DNA of 64,000 nucleotides from Euptelea pleiosperma (Eukaryota > Streptophyta > Magnoliopsida > Ranunculales > Eupteleaceae), in NCBI GenBank assembly GCA_035048495.1, contig CM068553.1, positions 7,061,259 through 7,125,258 of the forward strand, in the 5' to 3' direction. Of the stretch, positions 1-11,092 are shown one piece after another. The notes beneath the pieces are model-generated. The model was not told the origin of the DNA. It was given only the letters and a program-made list of their open reading frames with translations, and searched no databases. Each line of letters opens with the position of its first letter. The first letter of the stretch is position 1. The translations under genes were made by a program, and so were the position numbers.

Positions 1-1447
1 ATGCCTAGAGATGTTATCTTACCATATCTGCCATTGTCGAACAATCCTTTGGTGGAGTCTGTGGTGACTGAGATTACAGACAAAGGTGAGAAGGACATCG
101 AGACAAGCCAAGGGCCTAAGAACGCAAAATCGGGATCAAGTACCTCATCGGAGAGCCATAGCTTGAACCCAAGGCCAGATGAGAACTCCTCAGAGAACGA
201 AACTGGTAATGGGTCTCAGATTCCTTACCCATTTGAGGGAGCCAGATTGACGGCAGGCGATGACGAGGTCCAACAGGAGAATCAGGGATTCGAGCTTGTG
301 AGCTTACTGGTGTCCTGTGTGGAGTCAATCAGCTTGAAGAACATTTCAGGCTATCACACATTACCTATCCAGGCTTGGGGAGCTTGCCTCTCCAGAAGGG
401 ACTCCAATTCGCCGTGTTACAGCTTACTTCACAGAAGCTTTAGCTCTACGAGTTGCAAGGCTCTGGCCTCATATTTTCCACATCGGTACCCCACGGGAGA
501 CTGATCGGGCCCATGGTGAAATGGGAACTGCGCTGCGGCTACTCAATCATGTGAGCCCAATTCCAAAGTTCCTCCATTTCACATCAAATGAGATGCTGTT
601 GAGAGCATTTGAAGGAAAAGACAGGGTTCACATTATAGATTTCGACATTAAACAAGGGCTTCAATGGCCTGGTTTACTTCAGAGTTTGGCTTCTAGGTCC
701 AATCCCCCGACCCATGTGAGAATCACAGGTATAGGTGACTCAAAACAAGAGCTCCAGGAAACAGGAGATAGACTGGCCGGATTTGCTGAGGCCTTGAATC
801 TGCCTTTTGAATTCCATGTGGTTGTGGACAGGTTGGAAGATGTGAGGCTGTGGATGCTTCATGTGAAGGAGAAGGAAAGCGTGGCTGTGAATTGTATTCT
901 CCAGCTACACAAGATGCTTTATGATGAAAGTGGTGGCGCCTTAAGGGATTTGTTAGGTCTGATACGGAGCACTAACCCCGTTGTCGTTCTTATGGGAGAG
1001 CAAGAAGCTGAGCATGACAACATAAGTCTGGAAACAAGGGTTTCCCATTCACTGAAGTACTACTCCGCCGTCTTTGACTCAATTGATTCTAGCCTACCGT
1101 TAGATAGCCCGGTTAGGATCAAAGTAGAGGAGATGTTTGCGAGGGAGATTAGAAATATAGTTGCTTGCGAAGGATGCGACAGATTCGAAAGGCACGAGAG
1201 TTTTGTGAAGTGGAGGAAGTTGATGGAAGATGGAGCGTTTAGATGCGTTAGCATTGGAGACAGGGAGTTGCTTCAGAGTCGAATGCTTTTGAAGATGTAC
1301 TCTTGTGAGAAATTCAGTGTGGAGAAGCAAGGAGAAGAAGGAGCTGGGCTTACTCTCAGTTGGCTAGAGCAGCCTCTATACACGGTTTCGGCATGGGCAC
1401 CCATTGATGTTGCAGGCAGCTCCTCCTCTGTATCACAGGCAAGTTGA
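1..1447 (+). CDS. SCL28: SCARECROW-LIKE 28-type GRAS transcription factor, 3' part, with a +1 frameshift
   Basis: GRAS-domain transcriptional regulator, expected in the nucleus; the SCL28 subgroup is known as a regulator of G2/M progression in Arabidopsis. The window opens inside an open frame with a Ser/Asn-rich variable N-terminal region. The GRAS domain starts near base 289 (FELVSLLVSCVESI, first leucine-rich region), continues through VHIID at 626-640, the EIRNIVACEG stretch near 1144-1175 and the SAW end (WLEQPLYTVSAWA) before the TGA at 1445-1447. Bases 1-348 read in frame 1 and the rest in frame 2: one extra G at 349/350, after the codons for NIS, shifts the frame, and removing it restores a continuous GRAS domain (AITHYLSRLGELAS). 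As written the protein would stop at 504. It is either a real lesion or a one-base sequence error. There are no introns, which is usual for the family. The true start lies upstream of the window; base 1 being ATG is probably chance. Confidence 0.85.
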
Positions 1448-2486
1448 TAGCGATGGTTTTTCTTCTTTGCGTCATACAGAAAATGGAAAAGTAAATTCTT
1501 TCTAGGCAGGGAAAGCTATGTTATTATTCTTTCATTCTTTGGTTTCAGTTTAGTTCAGAAAGCTTAAAAGCATTTTTCAGAATAGTAGTAGTAGTAGCTT
1601 GATACCCATTTCAGTACTTTTCAGGTCAGATTATCGTTCGTTCCCATTCAGTAGTATTCGTTGTTATTCATTGATTCTTTTGTAATAGAAAGGGGGGGAA
1701 ATTCTTTAAGCAATTCTTTCTTAGCCAGTCATATTGGTTTTTTCTTTTCTTTTGATAAGCTTTTGTTGGGGGGTTTACTGCTGTTTTCATACCATGTAAG
1801 AGGAACCTGGATTCATTATATATGAAACGATCTCATTGATTAGTTGGTTTATCATAATCTTTTCTTCTCATGGAGTGTAATACATGGTGAAAGAAGATTT
1901 AGAATGCACTTTTCTTTTAGTCAAATTTATATTCTGAGAAGGCTTTTTTCTGTGTTATATGGGTATATCTTGAATGAAAGCTCATGACATAAGGCAACAG
2001 CACCAAATGAGTTACTTTCTAAATAGTTCGGAGACTTTGAACCCATTTGTGATTAGAAACAGTTCATGACCTTAGAAGACTATGCCATTTTGTAATGAGG
2101 AAGCTAGAAGAATTAGATGAATGATATGAGTAGTAAGGGCTGGAATTCAATGTTGCTCTATATGTTTTTTTTTTTTTTTTTTATCACATTGAGAAGAGAA
2201 AAGGGAATGCTACAAGGAGGGTAACTCCTCGCTGCAGTACAACACAACCTTCAATCTTGGGACAAGCGAGAACAAGATGTTCATTCAATGAATCAAGTAC
2301 CCAGTTGATCTCTAATGATATGAGACAATCTCCATAAACAGGATGTTCATTGAAGTTGCTCCCTTTGTAATCCCAATTCCCAACTACTTTGCGAAAAGGT
2401 CAAGGAGTGATTCCAACTTGTGGTTCCCTGCCGATGACCGATATGACACGTTCACCATCAGTGAGATGAGATTCTTCCACTGCGTT
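1448..2486. other. 3' flank of the GRAS gene, no gene seen
   Basis: T-rich non-coding sequence that should include the 3' UTR. A run of about 17 T lies near 2166-2182. Bases 2340-2460 can be read as a short open frame that runs into the microsatellite, but I recognise no domain there. Confidence 0.5.
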
Positions 2487-2531
2487 TTCACTTCTTCTTC
2501 TTCTTCTTCTCTCTCTCTCTCTCTCTCTCTC
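2487..2531. repeat. (TTC)n(TC)n microsatellite
   Basis: About six TTC units run directly into about ten CT units. Short open frames crossing it on both strands are low-complexity artefacts. Confidence 0.9.
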
Positions 2532-3075
2532 AATCCCACCCAATCCAATTCTTCTAGTGCTCCTCTCATTGCTTTGGGTTCCCAACAAGCTGCTCTTCCA
2601 TTGTACAATCGATCAAGGTGGGTGTTGTGGTCCGTCCCAGCAATGAACATGTCATGTCTGTTAGTGTTTCAGTAATGTATAAAAGTTGATGAGGTAATCT
2701 ATAGTCTGAAGGATGGAGACTACTGTCCGAAAAATATTACGATATGTGGAATGCACCCACTTAAGATATCTTCTAGATCAAAGGCTGACCTCCTGATCAG
2801 ATGATCACAACCATCCAGCCTATAGACTTTTTCCTGGACTATCCAAAAATATACTAGGAATCAATAGCCCGTGCTCAGCGCAACACAATTAAAAATATAT
2901 TAGCATTAAAAGAAGGGCTTTTGGTCAAAAAATTACTACACAGTAAACTTACAATGACTTCGTACTCGTTTTGAAACCTATGGCCAAATCAGACTTTTTT
3001 ACTGTTTTCTCCCTTTTATGCCCCTACGCAGCTTCTGTCTAGTCACAAGACTCAGACTTCGACGCAAGCTGATTT

Positions 3076-3442
3076 CAGTAAAACTTTGATGTCACGTGGC
3101 ACACTCCTAGAGGACTATGTCCGTATGGATGTTTGGCCAATCCCTAGGTGGACCTACAAACCAAAAGTCAGCATGATTAGTGATTTATAGGCGTTGGATT
3201 GGAGTTATTTTCATGGGTTAATTTAACCGTGGAAATTTGAGCATCATTGACCATTATTTGAGGTACAAAGATCTAAAGGTTTAAAATCACTAATCAGGCT
3301 GATTTTTAGTTTTTTAGGTCCACCTAGGGATTGGCCAAACATCCATACGGTCAGAATCCTCTAGGAGTGTGCCACATGGCTCATACTACGTACGCCCTGT
3401 CATCGACTTCGATGACAGGTCATTGTCATCAAAGTTTTACTC
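3076..3442. mobile_element. Fold-back MULE-type MITE, complete copy, GAGTAAAACTTTGATG ends
   Basis: Long inverted repeat. The ends AGTAAAACTTTGATG (3077-3091) and CATCAAAGTTTTACT (3427-3441) are exact complements. Each arm carries the shared core (GTATGGATGTTTGGCCAA, CCTACAAACCAAAA). The flanks AGCTGATTT (3067-3075) and AGCTGGTTA (3443-3451) match at 7 of 9 bases, as expected for an old 9-bp Mutator-type target duplication. Confidence 0.85.
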
Positions 3443-3595
3443 AGCTGGTTAATTGAAAAAAAAAACCCCTCTTCTGGTTATCTCCCGCCCTCTCTCATTC
3501 TATCTCAAACATTTCCTCTCTGGTTCTTTTTAAACATCTCCGTTTTCCTCCCAGTGCACCAACTCCGATCTAGAAGGGTTTTTTTTTTTTTTTTT

Positions 3596-3688
3596 TATTT
3601 GTAATTTTGGGAAGAGAAAAAACAAGGGAGAGAGAGAAGGTTTGGGCATACAGTTTGAGGGAAAGAGAGATGGTTTGGGGAGACTGTT

Positions 3689-3765
<77 letters not shown>

Positions 3766-4040
3766 GGAGGGGGAGGGGGAGGGGGAGGGTTAGGACCGTA
3801 GGACAGGGGGGCTGGTATGGATACAGAGGGACTTAAAGTCCAAGAGAGAGGAGGGATGAGGGAGAGAGAGGGTTTGAAGGAGACGGTCTCAGGGAGAGGG
3901 TTTTAGAGAGGATGATATAGAAGTTGGCATGGTAGAAGGATGGCGGCAAGACGGACGAAGGCGGACTGAGAGGGATGTTGGACCGTGAAGAAGAGGAGGA
4001 GAGGAGACAAAAGAGTGAAAACGAGAGACGGGATGTTTTT
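3596..4040. repeat. Purine-rich tract with (TG)n(AG)n(GGGGGA)n microsatellite
   Basis: The plus strand is strongly G/A-biased. A TG run (about 3687-3708) passes into an AG run (to about 3765) and then GGGGGA units (to about 3789). Open frames across it are low complexity (Arg-Glu repeats). Confidence 0.85.
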
Positions 4041-5700
4041 TTTTTTAAATCGCTAGACTCATCAGAGGCATGGAAATGAGTGGAGGGGTAAAAGTGTCAC
4101 AAAATTTAAATCAGGCATGATTTCACTATTGTTTTCCAAGCATGGCCGATCTGACCAACGGGTCACTATTGAGTATTTTTCTGGCTAAAAGCCCTTAAAA
4201 GAAATGACCTCTTTCAATATACATAGAATATCAATTAACGTGTTCCACTAATTCTCCAAAAAATTAAACTGAGATAAACTATTTATGTTCAACTCAAAAA
4301 CTCGTTCAAATAAAATAAGCTATCCTCCATCCATGTAAATAGTGCTTATCAAAATAATTACTGCCACATAATTTTATTTTCCACATGCGCCAAATAATAG
4401 AGTAATTTTTAGCCATTAGATATTAGCCTAGTTAGAAGCTGGGATATCTTTCCAGACAATTATAAAATATCCCATACTACTGGATAAATTTTAAAAGGTA
4501 TAATTGGTTCGTTGATCATGGAAACCTATTAATGAAATAAAAAAATTTAAAATTAGAGGAGACAAAACAAAAAAATTTACCAAACAACATGACTTTACAT
4601 GCCAAAAAAAAATTCAAACGAATAACCAAACAAAAACATAAATATGGTTATTGTTGGGCTAATAGAAAATGAAAAAAAAAATGTGTGGAGAAGAAAAAAA
4701 TAAACCCAATAGGAAAAAAAATGGCATGAATGAAAAAAAATATACCTGATTTAAAATATCATGATTAACATTGACTGAAATATATATCATATTTTTTCAA
4801 TCCAAAAGTGACCAACGGAATAGACTGTCAAGATTGATGAGTTGAGGTGTAAATTAATGTCTAAGACCCCATAGTATACATCCATTCCTTCTCTCATATA
4901 AAGCACATCATTACAGGTTATCCTCGCATTTGCTAACAAATCCATATGATCATTCAATCGATTCTGATTTTAACAGATGAGTAGAAACCTAGAATTATGA
5001 AAAAATTATTTTTAAACATAGAGATGAACTTGAGAACCCATATAGTCATTGAATTGAATCTGATTTGAGCAGATGAGTAGAAATCTAGATCCATGAAAAA
5101 TCTTCTTCAACCATGGAGATGAACTTGGAGTTGATATAGTCACAATGATCTGGCAAACTATCATCTAATCACAAAGTAAAATATAAAAAAATAAACCTGG
5201 ATCAGTCACAAAAGAAGAACTTTCAATAACTAAAATGTTTAAATTAAATTCCTGATAAAAATTAATAGAGATGCATTTTAGGAGAGAGATGAGACGTGTA
5301 GAGAATAGTTATATTTAGAAACTAATAGATATTAGAGAGAATGAGAGATGGACAGATTTAAGAAATAAGTATGAGATTTTAGAAGATAGAAGGTCTAATT
5401 AAAGAAGACGTTTCGGAAGAGGAAAAGTTTAAATAAATAATATTTCAATTGGAGTTATAGAGAGAGGTTATGGGGAATAAATGAGGAGTAATTTTAAGAG
5501 TTGCAAAATAGGGAGAAAGACAAGAATAGTTATAAGTAATTAAATGAAAAATATTTTACATGGAAAGTTGGGGAGTTTGAGAGGTGTAGGAAAATGGAGA
5601 GATTTTACATAAAGATAACCTTAATGTAGAAGGTATTTTTGGAAAATATAGAAAAGCTGAAGAGAGTTCCACCTCAGCAGGGTCAAGCTTTAGTATAGAT
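4041..5700. other. AT-rich intergenic sequence, no gene seen
   Basis: Non-coding AT-rich DNA with short A runs. Bases 4970-5130 contain a diverged direct duplication (phrases around GATGAGTAGAAA and ATGGAGATGAACTTG occur twice about 95 bp apart). No recognisable gene or transposon end. Confidence 0.5.
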
Positions 5701-5708
5701 AATAGATT

Positions 5709-5850
5709 AGGGCCCTCTATGGTGACCACAGAAAAGTTTTCTAGAAAAAAGAGTTGTATGCCAAAACTGGTTGATCTATAAAACTTTTATGGACATCAAT
5801 GAACAAGAATCATTTCTAGAAAACCTTGTCTAAAGGCAACTATACAGGGC
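5709..5850. mobile_element. Small TIR MITE, GGCCCTCTATGGTG type
   Basis: The ends GGCCCTCTATGGTGACC and GGCAACTATACAGGGC are imperfect complements. The interior (AAAGTTTT, ATCATTTCTAGAAAAC) is shared with a second copy at 53604-53735, which defines a family. No clear target duplication. Confidence 0.6.
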
Positions 5851-6045
5851 TTAGATGGCATGTTTTGGACCAGATCCCTTAATCAGGTTGGATACGTTAA
5901 CACCTTTGGCTCCAAACAGCTCAGTCTTGCCACTAGAAACTTACACTGTCTGGTGCACTCGAATATCCAGCTAAGGGTGGGTCTCTTTGCTTATTTTTTT
6001 TGCTAAATAATGAAAACATTAAAAGAGAAAATTGAAAAAAATAAA

Positions 6046-6440
6046 TTAGTGCATAGACCTATAGTAGGTTAAGGACGGATTCTCAACCGACGATAGAAAA
6101 GGATGCTTCACAGCCCACCATAATCTCGAGCCAATTGAGAGGGAAGAGGTGATCTTAGCACAACTGTTACCATTAAAGTTGACCTCCCTCCAAGTGGAAC
6201 TCAGACGGAGCCATTCAAAGCTGGATTTAATACGATCCCATTTCGCCCTCATCTTCCAAGGGACATCATCATTTAGGAAGGCTTTGATCGACGCCTCAAA
6301 GTCCAATTCCATCCAGATACGTTTCCAGCATTTGGATAGGGCAAGGTCAACTCTTTCAATGATTGCATGACATTCAGCTATGAAGTTGGACACCACCCCG
6401 AGGCCAACCGCTAAAGCTCCTAAGATAAGGCCATTATGGT
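6046..6440 (-). pseudogene. LINE remnant: plant-type RNase H domain
   Basis: Open stretch on the minus strand reading AECHAIIERVDLALSKC, then WMELDFEASIKAFLND, then WREVNFNGNSCAK. These match the conserved segments of the RVT_3 RNase H domain found at the 3' end of plant non-LTR retrotransposons. The start is eroded (upstream codons for NGLILGALAVG lead into it) and no reverse transcriptase is attached, so this is a dead fragment. Confidence 0.6.
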
Positions 6441-6452
6441 CTACATGTAGGC

Positions 6453-6960
6453 AGGGCCGTCTCGATGCAAGTTGAGGCCTAAGGCAAAAACTCCATATAA
6501 CACCTTTTTATATATATATGGTATAAATATTTGAACTCTCTATATAGTAGAAAATCTTATTTAATAACTATTCATGATAATCAAAAGCTACGGAAAAATG
6601 TGGATGCAAAGGACTCCCCTAGTCCCGTTGCAGAATATGCCGAGGACTCTTGCGGCCCTACATAGATCATTTTTTGGGCCTACTTACTGCGTGGATGTTC
6701 AGCCCACAGCCTGAAGTGATTTACGACCTTTGGATCTTTGCACTAAATAACGCTCAATAATGCTCGAATTCTTACCGTTAAAATCAACCCATGAAAATAA
6801 CTTGAATCGAATCGCTTGGAAATCTTGGCTGATTTTTGGTTTAAAGGTCCATGGACTGGCCAAACATCCATACGGTCATCTTCAACTTAGAGTGCCACAT
6901 GGCCTGTGTTTTCATTGTGACAGAAGCATCTGTCAGAATGCTGTAATAGAAGTTGGGTCG
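6453..6960. mobile_element. Recombined MITE: AGGGCCGTCTCGATG end joined to a fold-back right arm
   Basis: Bases 6453-6710 resemble the reverse complement of the right part of the element at 49956-50487 (AGGGCCGTCTCGATGCAAG, then AATAACTATTCATGATAATC). From about 6711 the sequence switches to the GTATGG-core family: GTGATTTACGACCTTTGGAT, then a right arm ending at 6860-6960. The joint suggests one element truncated into another. Confidence 0.6.
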
Positions 6961-7027
6961 TGATGTAACAAGGTATACCTGAGATCTTTTCAATTGTGGA
7001 AGTGGCATTTTTGGTAGTCGCCCCTGC

Positions 7028-7275
7028 CATCTGGGCCCACTGACTGCATGGATCTTTAGCCCACCCCTTAATAGATAGTCGTACCAAAAATCAGCTTGTT
7101 TGATGATTTTTAGCCGTTGGGTTTTAGTACAAAAATAATGGTTGCATTCAACGGCTATAAGAACGCCTTAAAAAGTGCTAAAATCTAATGGTTATAGAAT
7201 ACCAATCTAGGTGATTTTTGGTTTGTATATCCACCAAGGGGTGGGATAAACATCCATGCGGTAAGTGGGTCCAGA
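7028..7275. mobile_element. Fold-back MITE, GGGCCCACTGACTGCATGG subtype
   Basis: Left arm GGGCCCACTGACTGCATGGA and right arm CCATGCGGTAAGTGGGTCC are complementary. The arms carry the ACCAAAAATCAGC core and the phrase for a CCACCCCTT box instead of the more usual CCCTAGGTGG. Confidence 0.6.
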
Positions 7276-7430
7276 TAACAGCGGTAGGTAACCAAAATGG
7301 TGGTTCCGCATTTGAAACAGTTTCAGGCATACTTTGTTACATCTTTTTCCGGTTACTTCGTGGTGAGGCCGGAGAAATTTTTTGAAGCAGCGAAGCAGTG
7401 GCCAATCATATGACGTCACAAACCAATGAG

Positions 7431-7690
7431 AGGGGAGCTGACCGTATGGATGTTTGGCCAGTCCCTCGGTGGACCTACAAACAAAATCAGCCAGATTAGT
7501 GATTTCTAAGCGTTGGATTGAAGTTATTATCTTGGATTGAAGTTATTATCATGGGTTGATTCTAACCGCATGAAATTTGAGCATTATTTGGATATAAAGA
7601 TCCAAAGGTTGTAAATCACTAATCAGGATGATTTTTGATTGGCAGGTCCACTCAGGGACTGGTCAAACATCCATACGGTCACAGCCCTAT
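7431..7690. mobile_element. Fold-back MITE, GTATGG-core family, ends eroded
   Basis: Both arms are present (CTGACCGTATGGATGTTTGG at 7437-7456; CCATACGGTCA near 7670-7680). The left arm contains a 19-bp tandem duplication (TTGGATTGAAGTTATTATC twice, about 7513-7550). The terminal modules are lost. Confidence 0.7.
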
Positions 7691-7844
7691 GGATGAAAAA
7701 AACAAAATAATAAAGTAAATGGAAAAATTTACCTACGAATGATCATGTAAATTGCCGACTCTTAAACTTTATTATATCTAATTATTTATGCGGTCAGGAT
7801 CTAGTCATCAAAGTTTTAATTACTCCAATTCGTTTTGTTAATTT

Positions 7845-8084
7845 AAGGGCTTTTTTGCTTTACCCCCATACTTTATTGATGCAATTTGCAAGTCACCCAA
7901 TGTTTTCAAAATATTTGCATCTCACCCTTTGACCATGGTCAACGACCATAGACGGTCTCCGGATGGACAACCCAATAGTTTTTAAATGACTATAATGACC
8001 TTGGGTGAGACACAAATATTTTAAAAATATTGGGTGCGATGCAAATTGTATCAATAAAGTAAGGGAGACAAGCAAAATATCCTT
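7845..8084. mobile_element. Fold-back MITE, second family (AAGGGCTTTTTTGCTT ends)
   Basis: The left arm reads GGGCTTTTTTGCTTTA, then TTTATTGATGCAATTTGCA, then CACCCAATGTTTT. The right arm is its complement (AAATATTGGGTG, GCAAATTGTATCAATAAAGT, GCAAAATATCC). A half copy lies at 8895-8990. No shared core with the GTATGG family. Confidence 0.7.
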
Positions 8085-8139
8085 GTTTTTTGGAATTTTT
8101 TTTTTTTTTTTGAGGATTGTGAGCTCAAAACCTTTCTTC

Positions 8140-8430
8140 ATTTACTTTTAGCCCAACCGAAGGTGGACATACAGAAAAAAAAAATTAATTTGATTGTTAA
8201 ATTTTAAGCATTGGATTAGAGTCGTTCTCTGGGTTGATTTTATTCGTAAAAAATTTGAGCATTATTGAGGGCACAAAGATCCAATGGTTTGAAAACACTA
8301 ATCAAGCTGATATTTGGTATGTAGCTCCACCTAGCAATGGGCCCAACATCCATACGGTTAGTAACCTCTAAGAGTGTGCCACATGGCACATATTGTGGTC
8401 CATTGTCATCATTGATGAGGGACACTAGCG
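8140..8430. mobile_element. Fold-back MITE, GTATGG-core family, degenerate
   Basis: Left arm diverged; right arm clear (ATCAAGCTGATATTTGGT, CATCCATACGGTTAG, GAGTGTGCCACATGGC). The G-box palindrome has decayed to CCACATGGC. The right terminal module is CATCATTGATGAGGG. Confidence 0.65.
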
Positions 8431-8501
8431 TGTTTAACAACCTGTGATTTATAGTTCACAATCCTCAAAAAAAGATTTTGAGCTCACATTCCTTAAAAAA
8501 A

Positions 8502-8873
8502 GGGTGGGGCTCCTTTGACAGATCTAAAATGACAAGGACACAATATAAGCCAAGTGGCATACTGTTACAGGACTCTGACCGTATGGATGTTTGTCCTATC
8601 CCATGGTGGACCTACAAACAAAAAATCAGCCTGATTGGTGATTTATAAGTGTTGCATCGTTGTACCTAAAATACTGCTCAATTCCAACAGTTGAGATCAG
8701 CCCATGAAAATAAGTCTAATCCAAAGACTATATATCACTAATCAGGCTGCGTTTTGGTTTGTAGGTCCACCATGGGATAGGACAAACATCCATACGGTCA
8801 GAGTCCTGTAAAAGTGTGCCACGTGGCTTATATTATGTCCTGTCATTTTAGATCTGTCAACCGAGCCCAACCC
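8502..8873. mobile_element. Fold-back MITE with GGGTYGGGCTC ends
   Basis: Left end GGGTGGGGCTCCTTTGACAG and right end CTGTCAACCGAGCCCAACCC are complements apart from a few bases, followed inward by ATCTAAAATGACA and then the GTATGG core. An exact G-box GCCACGTGGC lies at 8818-8827. Flanks are A-rich (TTAAAAAAA and an A run), so the 9-bp duplication seen at the sister copy 17337-17727 cannot be proved here. Confidence 0.8.
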
Positions 8874-8894
8874 AAAAAAAAAAACTTAAAAATA

Positions 8895-8990
8895 AAAGGA
8901 TTTTTTGCTTGTCCCCTTTACTTTATTGATGCAATTTGCATGGCACCCAATGTTGTTAACATATTTGCGTCTCACCCAAGAGAGAAAAAC
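8895..8990. mobile_element. Half copy of the AAGGGCTTTTTTGCTT MITE
   Basis: Only one arm: TTTTTTGCTTGTCCCC, TTTATTGATGCAATTTGCAT, CACCCAATGTTG, CATATTTGCGTCTCACCC. It matches the left arm at 7845-7925. Confidence 0.6.
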
Positions 8991-9064
8991 TGGACCTAAT
9001 AGCATTCTCTATGTGGGCCCCATGTCCATTAGTCATTCTATTAGTAAGAATAGTACGAGTCATT

Positions 9065-9200
9065 CTATCCCTGCCCATATATATATACTAGTAGGTGGCC
9101 CGTGCCCTGGCACTCCTCGACAAAGATTTTGTCAAAATTGGGTGTGAGTGGCTGAGATCCACCGTCCAGTTGGGAATAAGATCTCAAGATAGCACCGCGA
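9065..9200. repeat. Unclassified repeat (GTCAAAATTGGGTGTGAGTGG family)
   Basis: The phrases ACAAAGATTTTGTCAAAATT, GATCCACCGTCCAGTTGGG and ATAAGATCT recur at 44938-45215 (two tandem copies) and, on the other strand, at 32735-32925. The start ACTAGTAGGTGGCCCGTGCC resembles ends seen in some plant Helitrons, but I cannot confirm the class. Confidence 0.5.
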
Positions 9201-9530
9201 AATTTTTAATTTACCAAAACATTGAGTATGTTCAGAAAGTTTTTTGCAACCAAAAATGATTTAAGGGATTGTAACAAGTTTATATGGGATTGTAACAAAT
9301 GACGTGATAGAAATTTAGGTCAATCCAATTGATGCTTAACAAACAACAACTAATATGATAATATAAATTTAGGTGTCAAACTATCAATCAATTTGGTGCA
9401 GTCCATCTATTTTTTAACTAAAATATCATACCGTAATCACAATGAGATGTTTCAAAATTCAACTAAACAAACAAAAAAGTAAACAATTTAACACATATTC
9501 AATCAATTGGATGAGCACACTCTTACCCCC

Positions 9531-10005
9531 TTAAGAAAGATATCTCCCTTTCCAACTTGCCAACATCCTATGAACCCTCTCCACTACTGGGTCCCAAACC
9601 GATTTCACCCTATATGGTGCCCCCAGCGGAAGCCCCAAATAAGAGGATGGCAGTGAGTCTACAGAGCAACCTAAGATCCTGGCCAGCTTTTCTATAGTGT
9701 TCAACTCCTCGACAGTCATGATTTGACTCTTTTGAAAGTTGATCTTGAGGCCCGAGCATACTTCAAAACAACAAAATATGTTTTTTTAAGAAAGTCGCTC
9801 GTTCTGACGATCCTAATGAGAAAATCAGGGTGTTGTCGGCGAAGTGTAAATCAAGTCCAGCTTGGTTGGTCATAAGCCTTTTCCATATCAATCTTACAAA
9901 CAACACCTGGCAACCCTAAACACCATCTTGTATCAATGCATTCATTTGCGATCAAGACCCCATCTAAGATTTGTATACCTTGCACAAAGGCTCTTTGTTC
10001 TCCTT
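9531..10005 (-). pseudogene. LINE remnant: reverse transcriptase fragments
   Basis: Read on the minus strand from about 10005: RAFVQGIQILDGVLIANE, then GVVCKIDMEKAYD, conserved blocks of plant LINE reverse transcriptase. Further on come DLHFADNTLIFS-like codons in another frame, then IMTVEELNTIEKLARILGC and SSYLGLPLGAP (9531-9725). The palm motif region between KAYD and FADN is missing (internal deletion) and frames change, so the element is dead. Confidence 0.7.
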
Positions 10006-10019
10006 ATATAATCTCCCCC

Positions 10020-10196
10020 ATTGTAATTTGACCATTATTTGGGGTACAAGATCGAAAGGTTGATTTTTGGTTTGTAGGCCCACCTAGGGATTGGCTAAAC
10101 ATCCATTCGGTCAACGTCCCCTAAAAGTGTGCCACGTGGCTCATATTGTGGGGTGACTGAGCTTCCATGCAGTCGGCGGTCAAGCAAGTTTTACTC
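10020..10196. mobile_element. Right half of a GTATGG-core fold-back MITE
   Basis: From GACCATTATTTGGGGTACAA to the terminus GTTTTACTC at 10188-10196. Contains CACCTAGGGATTGGC, CATCCATTCGGTCA and an exact GCCACGTGGC at 10131-10140. The left half is absent; the LINE fragment abuts it. Confidence 0.7.
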
Positions 10197-10532
10197 TAAT
10201 CTTCGGTCCTACCGTTTAGACTCAAGGCTGTGTTTGTTTATTGAAAACTACACTTCAGTGTTTAGTTGAACAGCGAACAATAGAGAAAAGATTCACTGTC
10301 CCCGGAACCTTCAAACTTTGAAGGTCCCTTCCCAAAATGTCTGACACGTATGCCAAGGCGTCAACCCAACCCTAGTTAAAACCCCTTGGTTAATGGTGGT
10401 TAACAAAGGGTACGTGTCAGACATTTTGGGTCGGGAGGGATAGCGAATTTTTTCTTCTGAACAGTATTAGATTAAAAAAAAAAACACATCAACCACATAA
10501 CCTTCATATTCAAAAAGAATGGTAGTCAATCC

Positions 10533-10731
10533 CATGGTTTAGAAAATGGCCTTTGTAACGAAAATAACGGCCATTATAACGGATTTGAACCTCCCCTGTA
10601 CCGTTAAAACGTCCAAAAAATAACGGCCGTTATTTTTCTTATATTTTCCATTTTTGCCCCTGAGCGTTAACGGAAAAAATGGTAACGCCCCCAGTCTGTT
10701 ATACCGTCATAACAGCCCCTTTTAAACCTCG
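10533..10731. mobile_element. hAT-type MITE, CATGGTTTA ends
   Basis: Perfect 8-bp target duplication GTCAATCC at 10525-10532 and 10732-10739. Ends CATGGTTTAG and TTTTAAACCTCG. The interior is made of AACGG/CCGTT motifs (AATAACGGCC, CCGTTAAAACG, GCGTTAACGG). Confidence 0.85.
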
Positions 10732-10827
10732 GTCAATCCGAATGTGTTTTATACAAGCATGAAACATGGAAGTAACTGCTGCAGAATTATCTAATCTTAA
10801 TTCCATTTTTGCTCACAAACGTTAAAT

Positions 10828-11092
10828 GAGTGACGTGACACGCTCTTATAGACCACTCACTGACCCTATGGATATTTTGTCCATCCCTAGATCGACCTAC
10901 AGACCAAAAATCAGGTTGATGGGTAATTTCTATCCATTGAAACTTAGTGCCCCAGATAATGTTCGAATAGCTAGAATCAATTCTAAGAAGTACTAAAATC
11001 TATGGCGGGAGATAACCAATCAGGGTGACTTTTGGTCTGTACATCCAACAAGGGGTGGGCTAAACATCCATGTGGTTAGTGGGCCCAGGCCT
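10828..11092. mobile_element. Fold-back MITE, degenerate
   Basis: Left arm CACTGACCCTATGGATATTT, ACCAAAAATCAGGTTGATGG; right arm CAATCAGGGTGACTTTTGGT, CATCCATGTGGTTAGTGGGC. The right arm has the GGGGTGGGCTAAACATCC form, the left the CATCCCTAGATCG form, so the two arms are diverged. Confidence 0.6.

Noticed and set aside
2343..2675. Open frames on both strands around 2400-2650
   Set aside because: They are carried by the (TTC)n(TC)n microsatellite; the flanking codons match no family I know.
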